Shown one piece after another: positions 1 to 5,887 of a stretch of 5,887 nt of DNA. Both the position numbers and the translations under genes were made by a program. The notes beneath the pieces are model-generated. The model worked only from the letters and a program-made list of their open reading frames with translations, was not told the origin of the DNA and searched no databases. The DNA is from Acidobacteriota bacterium (lineage in GTDB: Bacteria; Acidobacteriota; Polarisedimenticolia; Gp22-AA2), in NCBI GenBank assembly GCA_016177515.1, contig JACOUZ010000207.1, positions 1 through 5,887 of the forward strand, given 5' to 3'. Position 1 is the first letter of the stretch; the number at the start of each line of letters is the position of its first letter.

Positions 1-453
1 GAGCTGTTCGAGCTGGCGTCCGCGCTGCGTCCGGAGGACTACCAGTCGCTCACGCTTCTTGCCGGCGTGTACAGGAAACTGGGCCGGCAGGCGGAAGCGC
101 GGCAGGCGCTGGAACGGGGGACCGCCGTGATCGAGCGGCACCTCGAAATGGAGCCGGACGACGTGCGGGCGCTCTACCTCGGCGGGGGGAACCTGGTGAA
201 CCTGGGCAGGGTCGAGGAAGGGCTCGCCATGGCCCGGCGCGCCCTGGCCATCGATCCGCACGACACCGGCACGCTCTACAACGTCGCCTGCCTTTACGCG
301 AACGCCGGCCGGGTCGGAGAGGCGATCGGCTACCTGGAGCAGGCCCTGGACGCCGGCTTTTCGCAGAAGGAATGGATCGAGAACGACAGCGCTCTCGACC
401 CGCTGCGTGAGGAGCCCAGCTTCCAGGCGCTGATGCGGCGCCTCCGAAAATAG
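1..453 (+). CDS. TPR-repeat protein, C-terminal part (5' end outside window)
   Basis: The reading frame is open from the first base, so this is the last 150 codons of a longer gene; the GTG at 67 is internal and not a likely start. Three tetratricopeptide units can be seen: around residues 12-50 (core LAGVYRKLGRQAEA), 56-88 (LVNLGRVEEGLAMARRALAIDP) and 90-122 (NVACLYANAGRVGEAIGYLEQAL). After them comes a cap with the pattern W-I-E-N-D-S-A-L-D-P-L-R-E-E-P-S-F, ending in a basic RRLRK tail. TPR arrays are helical scaffolds for protein-protein contacts. From general knowledge, this 'AxCLYAxxGxxxxAIxxLExAxxxGF...DxxLDPLRxxPxF' ending is common at the C-terminus of acidobacterial TPR proteins, including Ser/Thr kinase-TPR and transcription-regulator-TPR fusions. 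The N-terminal domain is not visible, so the role is unknown. The gene converges with the M2 peptidase gene, 16 bases away, with no clear terminator between them. Confidence 0.88.
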   Translation, partial: ELFELASALRPEDYQSLTLLAGVYRKLGRQAEARQALERGTAVIERHLEMEPDDVRALYLGGGNLVNLGRVEEGLAMARRALAIDPHDTGTLYNVACLYANAGRVGEAIGYLEQALDAGFSQKEWIENDSALDPLREEPSFQALMRRLRK

Positions 454-469
454 TCGCGGCGCGCCGGGC

Positions 470-2377
<1,908 letters not shown>

Positions 2378-2382
2378 GGAGA

Positions 2383-2389
2383 CCTCTCC
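2383..2389 (-). promoter_or_regulatory. Ribosome binding site of the M2 peptidase gene
   Basis: On the minus strand this reads GGAGAGG, a near-consensus Shine-Dalgarno sequence. It ends five bases before the ATG at 2377 and fixes that codon as the start, directly ahead of the signal peptide. Confidence 0.75.
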
Positions 2390-2420
2390 GAGAGTCGAAC
2401 ACGGTTGTGAAGAACGCCCG

Positions 2421-2450
2421 AAGGTACCCCGAGCCCGGCTAGGTGGTCAA
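2421..2450 (-). promoter_or_regulatory. Weak candidate sigma-70-type promoter for the M2 peptidase gene
   Basis: In the 93-base gap between the kinase stop and the peptidase start, the minus strand has TTGACC (2445-2450, five of six matches to the -35 consensus), an 18-base spacer, and TACCTT (2421-2426, three of six matches to the -10). This would give a 5' leader of roughly 35-40 bases. The -10 is poor and the background is GC-rich, so it may be chance. If it is not a promoter, the peptidase would depend on read-through from the kinase operon. Confidence 0.2.
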
Positions 2451-2476
2451 GGCAGCCGTCAGAGGAGCCGTCAGAG
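2447..2476 (-). repeat. 12-base tandem repeat with three in-frame TGA stops at the kinase 3' end
   Basis: The plus-strand 11-mer agccgtcagag occurs at 2454-2464 and again, identical, at 2466-2476, a period of 12; a degenerate third unit follows toward 2442-2452. Each unit carries a TGA in the same minus-strand frame as the kinase: at 2471-2473 (the actual stop), 2459-2461 and 2447-2449. Because the period is a multiple of three, reading through the first stop meets a second and third TGA every four codons. It looks like a small slippage duplication across the stop codon. Confidence 0.7.
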
Positions 2477-3835
2477 CGGCAGTCGCAGCCGGGCCCGGCA
2501 GCCCGGTTCGGGGTCCCGGTTCCGCAGGGTCAGGGTGCCGCCATGGGCTTCGGCGATCTGGCGGCTCAAGACCAGCCCGATCCCCGACCCGTGCTGCCTG
2601 GTGGTGAAGAACGGCACGAACAGGTTCGAGCTGTTCGGGACGCCCGGGCCGTCGTCCTCCACGAAGACCTCGAGGGTCGCCGGGGCGCCGTTCACGCGGC
2701 GCCAGCCGAGGCGCACGCCGCCGCCCGTCTCGAGGGCGGCGTCCACGCCGTTTCTCACGAGGTTGATCAGGAGCTGCTCGAGCTGGTCGGCGTCGGCCTT
2801 GAGCGTCGTCTCGGGTCCCGGGACCACGGTGACGCCCAGACGCGTCTCGAGCCCGGCGACGCGCCTGACGAGCGGGCCGACCTCGACGCTCTGGAAGCGG
2901 GGGGGCGGCAGGCGGGCGAGGCGGGCGTAGCCGTCCATGAAGCGGCTGAGCGACTCGGAGCGGGTGGCGATCACCTCCAGCCCGCGCCGCATGTCGTCCT
3001 CCCAGTCGGAAGGCTTCGGGTCGCGGCCGATCAACTGCTCGAGGCTGCCCGCGAGCGATCTGATCGGCGCCAGGGAGTTGTTCAGCTCGTGGCCCATCAC
3101 GCGGATCAGGCGCTGCCAGGCCTGGCGCTCCTCCTCGCGCAGGGCGCGGCTGACGTCCGACAGGACCAGGAGCTGGTGCGCCAGCCCTCCCTGGCGGAAG
3201 GTGCCGCGGCGGACCTCGAAGCGGCCGGTGCGCCCGGGGAAGGTCAGGTCGAGGATCGGCTCTGCGTCCGCCCGCAGGCAGGCGCGCAGCCCCAGCTCGG
3301 CGGCGCCCGCCCCGAGCAGCCGCTCGATCGGCCGTGCCAGGAGCCGCTCGCCCGCCCGGTTGGCCAGGCGCAGCCGGTCTTCGCCGTCGAAGGCGAACAC
3401 CGCGACATCGATCTCCTCCATGACCTTGCGCAGGAGCGCCGTGGCCTCGAGCGCCCCGAGTCGCTGCTGGCGCAGCGTCTCGGCGAGTTCGTTCACCTCC
3501 AGCATCACCTCGCCCAGGGCGTCGTCGTGCCGCGCCCCGCGCGCGCGGATGGAGAAGTCCCCCTCGCGCAGGGCCGCCAGGAGGTTGCTCGCGATCTGGA
3601 GCGGCCGCACCACGCGTTCGCGCACCGCGAAGGCGAAGCCGAGCCAGGCGCCCACGACGATTGCCGAGAGGGTCCACTGGACCTTGGCGCTGAAATCGCC
3701 CGTCCACAGGATCGCCATCGACACCACGACTCCGGCCGCCCCGGTCAGGAGGGCCTGGAGGAGGACGCGGCGCTCGTGGGAGAGGATCGGATCGCGCGGC
3801 CGGCGCCGGCGCTGCGGGCCGGACCTTCCGTTCAC
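2471..3835 (-). CDS. Membrane sensor histidine kinase (HAMP-PAS-HisKA-HATPase), partner of the sigma-54 regulator
   Basis: A 454-residue kinase that autophosphorylates and should pass phosphate to the adjacent response regulator. Two membrane segments lie at about 24-44 and 53-72, separated by a loop of only about eight residues, so there is almost no periplasmic sensor. A HAMP-like linker covers about 72-125 and a PAS-like region about 130-228. The H-box RVMGHELNNSLAPI places the phospho-histidine at His249. The ATPase domain has an N-box around LINLVRNGVDA (357-366), DDGPG (394-398), an F-box LFVPFFTT (405-412) and GSGIGL (416-421), all intact. The Pro usual five residues after the histidine is Ser254, as I recall for other kinases paired with this regulator type. 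The start is a GTG whose bases overlap the regulator's TGA (GTGA), with no good Shine-Dalgarno of its own, which suggests translational coupling. Architecture resembles NtrY-like kinases. The signal is unknown; intramembrane or cytoplasmic sensing is inferred. Confidence 0.93.
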   Translation of the reverse strand: MNGRSGPQRRRRPRDPILSHERRVLLQALLTGAAGVVVSMAILWTGDFSAKVQWTLSAIVVGAWLGFAFAVRERVVRPLQIASNLLAALREGDFSIRARGARHDDALGEVMLEVNELAETLRQQRLGALEATALLRKVMEEIDVAVFAFDGEDRLRLANRAGERLLARPIERLLGAGAAELGLRACLRADAEPILDLTFPGRTGRFEVRRGTFRQGGLAHQLLVLSDVSRALREEERQAWQRLIRVMGHELNNSLAPIRSLAGSLEQLIGRDPKPSDWEDDMRRGLEVIATRSESLSRFMDGYARLARLPPPRFQSVEVGPLVRRVAGLETRLGVTVVPGPETTLKADADQLEQLLINLVRNGVDAALETGGGVRLGWRRVNGAPATLEVFVEDDGPGVPNSSNLFVPFFTTRQHGSGIGLVLSRQIAEAHGGTLTLRNRDPEPGCRARLRLPL

Positions 3836-5205
3836 AGCCCGTACCGCTGCAGTCGGCGGTAGAGGGCGCTCCGGCTCAGGCCGAGAGCCTCGGCGGCCTG
3901 GCTGACGTTGCCGTTGCAGCGCGCCAGGGTCTTGCGGATCAGGAAGGATTCGACCTCCTCGAGGCTCATCTCCTCGAGGCTCGGGTGGCCGTCGGCCTCG
4001 GTCCGCAGCGCCAGGTCGGAGACGCGCACCAGGGGCCCGGGGCTCATCAGGACCGCCCGCTCGACGGCGTGGTCCAGCTCGCGCACGTTGCCGGGCCAGC
4101 GGTGCTCGAGGAGAGCCCGCAGGGCCGATTCGTCGAACCCGGTGATCGTCTTGCGGTAGCGCGCCGCGTGCTGCTGGAGAAAGTGGCTGGCCAGGAGCGA
4201 CAGGTCCTCACGCCGATCGCGGAGCGGCGGCACGCTTATTTCGATGGTGTTGAGACGGAACAGGAGGTCCTGGCGGAAGCGGGCCGCGGCGACCTCGGCG
4301 CCGATGTCGGCGTTCGTGGCGGAGAGGATGCGCACGTCGACCTTGCGGGTGCGCGACGAGCCGACCGGCTCGAATTCGCCCGTCTCCAGGACGCGCAGCA
4401 GCTTGCCCTGGAGCCCCGGCGGCAGGTTGGCGATCTCGTCCAGAAAGAGCGTCCCGCCGTCGGCCATCTCGAATCGTCCGACGCGGTCAGCCTTGGCGTC
4501 CGTGAACGCCCCGCGCACGTGTCCGAACAGCTCGCTTTCGAACACCCCTTCCGAGAAGCCGCCGGCGTTGACCGTCACCAGGGGGGCGGTGGAGCGGCCG
4601 GACACGGCGTGCAGGGCCTGCGCCACCACGCCCTTGCCCGAGCCGTTCTCGCCGGTGATCAGGATGTTCGCGTCCGAGGGGCCGACGCGCTCGATCATCT
4701 GCAGGACCGGCCGCATGGCGGCCGACTCGGCGATGAGGCGCGGCCCGCCCTCGCCGCGCAGGACCAGGTTCTCCGCCTCCAGCCGCCGGCCGCGCCGCAG
4801 CGCCCGGCCGAGCTCGATCTGGGTGCGCAGGATCGACAGGAGTCGCTGGTTGTCCCACGGCTTCTGCACGAAGTCGCGCGCCCCGCGGCGCATCGCCTCG
4901 ACCGCCACCTCCACGCTCCCCCAGGCTGTCATGACCACGACCGGCAGGGTCGGGTCGAGAGCCTGAAGGCGCGCCAGGAGATCGAGGCCCTCGCGCCCGG
5001 AGGTCGTGTCGCGGGTGTAGTTGAGGTCGATCAGGAGGGTGTCGTAGTCCTTCGTGCGCGCCTGGTCAAGGACCGCCGAGGGAGACGACGCCACGTCGAG
5101 GGCGTACCCCTCCCCCTTGAGCAGGAGGCGCAACGCCTCCCGCACGTCCTGCTGGTCGTCGGCGACCAGGATGCGGGCGCTCGGTGTACGGGCCGTCATC
5201 GTCAT
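3832..5205 (-). CDS. NtrC-family sigma-54-dependent response regulator with GAFTDA loop
   Basis: A 457-residue transcription activator in three parts. Receiver (about 10-125): acidic Asp16/Asp17, phospho-acceptor Asp60, Thr93 and Lys115, with a long loop after Asp60 (NYTRDTTSGREG). AAA+ domain (about 155-390): Walker A GENGSGKG (185-192), Walker B TLFLDE with Asp256-Glu257, arginine-finger segment FRQDLLFRL (310-318), and WPGNVREL (370-377). Fis-type helix-turn-helix at about 415-455 (NVSQAAEALGLSRSALYRRL). The sigma-54 contact loop is GAFTDA (232-237), not GAFTGA, and the residue after the Walker Lys is Gly, not Glu. The long receiver loop and these variants mark a regulator subfamily that, to my knowledge, is usually encoded beside MacB/FtsX-type export permeases. 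That context is present here, upstream. The first of two close ATGs (5205 and 5199) is taken as start; neither has a clear Shine-Dalgarno. The gene overlaps the kinase gene by four bases. Confidence 0.95.
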   Translation of the reverse strand: MTMTARTPSARILVADDQQDVREALRLLLKGEGYALDVASSPSAVLDQARTKDYDTLLIDLNYTRDTTSGREGLDLLARLQALDPTLPVVVMTAWGSVEVAVEAMRRGARDFVQKPWDNQRLLSILRTQIELGRALRRGRRLEAENLVLRGEGGPRLIAESAAMRPVLQMIERVGPSDANILITGENGSGKGVVAQALHAVSGRSTAPLVTVNAGGFSEGVFESELFGHVRGAFTDAKADRVGRFEMADGGTLFLDEIANLPPGLQGKLLRVLETGEFEPVGSSRTRKVDVRILSATNADIGAEVAAARFRQDLLFRLNTIEISVPPLRDRREDLSLLASHFLQQHAARYRKTITGFDESALRALLEHRWPGNVRELDHAVERAVLMSPGPLVRVSDLALRTEADGHPSLEEMSLEEVESFLIRKTLARCNGNVSQAAEALGLSRSALYRRLQRYGL

Positions 5206-5223
5206 CGTCGGCGCGGCGGCGCC

Positions 5224-5229
5224 ATTCTA
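5224..5229 (-). promoter_or_regulatory. Possible -10 element upstream of the response regulator
   Basis: The minus strand reads TAGAAT, five of six matches to TATAAT, in an otherwise strongly GC-rich spacer. Transcription from it would start about 12 bases ahead of the ATG at 5205, giving a very short leader, which fits the lack of a Shine-Dalgarno sequence. No acceptable -35 is present at 16-18 bases, so support is limited. I saw no convincing -24/-12 sigma-54 element in the 107-base spacer either. Confidence 0.25.
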
Positions 5230-5312
5230 CCCCATGGCCGCCGGGGACCCTGCGGCTCAGGCGCCTCCGCGCGGTGCGGCCGGCCCGGCCGGACGAGAGG
5301 CAGGCAACGCGC

Positions 5313-5495
5313 TTAGAGCGCCGGCGAGAGGGGGAGCCCCGGCCGCGGCCGCAGGAGGACCGCGTTCACCACGCTGAAGATGGCGCTGTTGGCGCCGATC
5401 CCCAGGGCCAGGGCGATCACCGACACCAGGGTGAAGCCGGGGTTCCGCGCGAGCGCGCGCAGGCCCTATCGGACGTCCTGGAGGAGCGTGTCCAA
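5313..5495 (-). pseudogene. N-terminal remnant of an ADOP/MacB-type ABC permease, nonsense-mutated and truncated
   Basis: Reading the minus strand from TTG at 5495 gives LDTLLQDVR, then TAG (5466-5468), then [40 protein letters not shown], a short unrelated tail, and TAA at 5313-5315. This is the first membrane segment of MacB_PCD/FtsX-like permeases, with the hallmark [19 protein letters not shown]. Family members normally read DVRYGLRAL, so the TAG is one base change from a Tyr TAC codon. The remaining several hundred residues (large extracytoplasmic domain, further membrane segments, second permease half) are absent; homology stops at LLRP. The conserved frame on both sides of the TAG shows it was once coding. 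The original start may have been the TTG two bases after the micro-ORF stop, or a changed ATG. No function is expected from this fragment. Confidence 0.85.
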
Positions 5496-5497
5496 CG

Positions 5498-5566
5498 TCA
5501 GTGCCCCAGCAGGAAGAGAATGAGCAACGCCATCAGGATCAGGATCCACGCCGTCTTGTCGTTCAT
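5498..5566 (-). CDS. Putative 22-residue single-membrane-segment micropeptide
   Basis: A small ORF in the gap between two permease remnants. It starts with ATG at 5566 and stops with TGA at 5498-5500. The product has a short polar start (MNDKTA), an uninterrupted hydrophobic run of 15 residues (WILILMALLILFLLG) and a terminal His, so it would be a single membrane helix. A GAGGG Shine-Dalgarno sits seven bases ahead and overlaps the stop codon of the preceding ORF, and the stop lies two bases before the next permease frame, an operon-like packing. I do not recognise a family. It might be a small subunit or regulator of the permease operon, comparable in size only to single-helix proteins such as KdpF or CydX. 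Alternatively it may be a chance ORF; part of the hydrophobicity comes from a short ATCCTG repeat. Confidence 0.45.
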   Translation of the reverse strand: MNDKTAWILILMALLILFLLGH

Positions 5567-5573
5567 CGAAGCA

Positions 5574-5578
5574 CCCTC
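5574..5578 (-). promoter_or_regulatory. Ribosome binding site of the 22-codon micro-ORF
   Basis: The minus strand reads GAGGG with a seven-base spacer to the ATG at 5566. It overlaps the TGA stop (5577-5579) of the 80-codon permease remnant, the arrangement expected for coupled translation. This is the main sequence support for translation of the micro-ORF. Confidence 0.5.
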
Positions 5579-5819
5579 ACTCGCTCCGGAGAGCGATGAC
5601 CGGATCGATGCTCGTCGCCTTGCGGGCCGGCAGCCACGAGGCCAGGAATGCCACTCCGGAAATCAGTCCCGCGACGCCGGCGTAGGTCAAGGGGTCGGTC
5701 GCCGTGACGCCGAAGAGGAGACCGGCGAGCGCCCGGCTCAGCGCCAGGGCCACCGCGAGCCCGGAGTTGCGGCGCAGGGCGCGCAAGGCGAGCCGCAGGT
5801 CGCTGGCGAGGTCGCTCAC
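5577..5819 (-). pseudogene. Internally deleted ADOP/MacB-type permease (first ~27 codons fused to last ~53)
   Basis: An 80-codon open frame that joins both ends of a permease normally about 800 residues long. Residues 1-27 (MSDLASDLRLALRALRRNSG, then LAVALAL) match the usual N-terminus, whose next part should be LGIGANxAIFSVV. Instead, from about residue 28 the sequence is the family's C-terminus: SRALAGLLFGVTATDPLTYAG, a last membrane segment, LPARKATSIDP and VIALRSE before the stop. The junction (about 5735-5762) lies in an Ala-Leu-Ala-Leu stretch found in both end regions, so deletion between short similar sequences is likely. The GTG start overlaps the upstream gene's TGA (GTGA), and GAGG lies five bases ahead (5825-5828), so the ribosome signals survive. 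The frame is intact and a small membrane protein could still be made, but permease function cannot be retained. It could also be described as a short CDS. Confidence 0.8.
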
Positions 5820-5887
5820 TCGGACCTCAGCGCCACCATCGGATCGACGCGCGTGGCGCGGCGCGCGGGGACGTAGCCGGCCAGGGC
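5816..5887 (-). CDS. ADOP/MacB-type ABC permease, last 23 codons (5' end outside window)
   Basis: The minus-strand frame entering from the right edge reads ALAGYVPARRATRVDPMVAL followed by RSE and TGA at 5816-5818. This is the standard C-terminal motif of the FtsX/MacB permease domain: end of the last membrane segment, then PARRAxxxDPxxALR. The adjacent 80-codon remnant ends in a similar motif (LPARKATSIDP...ALRSE), so the two are tandem paralogues. These permeases belong to the MacB/FtsX group that moves or extracts substrates such as peptides, lipids or drugs across the cell envelope. In the ADOP subgroup the ATPase gene is usually not adjacent. Whether this copy is complete cannot be judged from the fragment. 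Confidence 0.8.
   Translation of the reverse strand, partial: ALAGYVPARRATRVDPMVALRSE

Noticed and set aside
457..466. Perfect 10-base palindrome cggcgcgccg between the convergent TPR and peptidase genes
   Set aside because: Too short for a bidirectional terminator, without a T-tract, and such palindromes are frequent by chance at this base composition.
2543..3862. Long plus-strand open frame (439 codons) opposite the histidine kinase
   Set aside because: Antisense shadow of a kinase with all catalytic boxes intact; the translation is low-complexity and lacks any recognisable domain.
5278..5292. CCGGCC/GGCCGG inverted repeat upstream of the regulator, considered as a terminator or operator
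   Set aside because: The stem is only 5-6 bases of simple GC sequence with no T-tract or extended dyad, so chance is the simpler explanation.
5206..5312. Search of the regulator upstream spacer for a -24/-12 sigma-54 promoter (GG-N10-GC)
   Set aside because: GG and GC pairs at that spacing are common in GC-rich sequence, and none is embedded in a convincing TGGCAC...TTGC context.
3985..5316. Long plus-strand open frame (443 codons) opposite the response regulator
   Set aside because: Antisense to a clear NtrC-family gene; absence of stops is explained by high GC content.
5184..5876. Plus-strand open frame (230 codons) across the permease remnants
   Set aside because: Antisense to three recognisable permease fragments, charged low-complexity translation, no domain.

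Overview
The window is about 5.9 kb of very GC-rich bacterial DNA. Gene density is high, GTG (and possibly TTG) starts are used alongside ATG, and neighbouring genes overlap by 4 bases. Three features point to Acidobacteriota or a similar GC-rich soil lineage: a tandem series of MacB/FtsX-type permease genes of the 'acidobacterial duplicated orphan permease' (ADOP) kind, a secreted ACE-like M2 peptidase, and a TPR protein with the C-terminal cap common in acidobacterial TPR and kinase proteins. The phylum is inferred from gene content; no rRNA or other marker gene is present.

Layout. The plus strand carries one gene, the 3' part of a TPR-repeat protein (1-453). It converges, 16 bases apart, with a long minus-strand series. 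In the direction of minus-strand transcription (right to left) that series is: the last 23 codons of an ADOP/MacB-type permease (5816-5887); an 80-codon, internally deleted permease that keeps only the first and last parts of the family (5577-5819); an unannotated 22-codon single-membrane-segment micro-ORF (5498-5566); a third permease remnant with an in-frame TAG and a cut-off 3' end (5313-5495); 107 bases of spacer; an NtrC-type sigma-54 response regulator (3832-5205); a membrane histidine kinase joined to it by a GTGA overlap (2471-3835); about 93 bases of spacer with a short tandem repeat; and a secreted M2 dipeptidyl-carboxypeptidase (470-2377).

How the parts fit. The response regulator and kinase form one two-component system. 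In related genomes this regulator subfamily usually sits beside MacB/FtsX-type export permeases and probably controls them. Here at least two of the three adjacent permease units are broken, so the regulatory pair looks intact while part of its presumed target operon is decaying. The peptidase is probably a separate function or a read-through member of the same strand. It has a signal peptide, a complete zinc site, and cysteines at the spacing of all three ACE disulfides, so it should work in the periplasm or outside the cell.

The most notable items are the permease graveyard and the micro-ORF embedded in it, the natural GAFTDA variant of the sigma-54 contact loop, and the triple in-frame TGA repeat at the end of the kinase gene. 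No RNA genes, insertion sequences or CRISPR arrays are visible.
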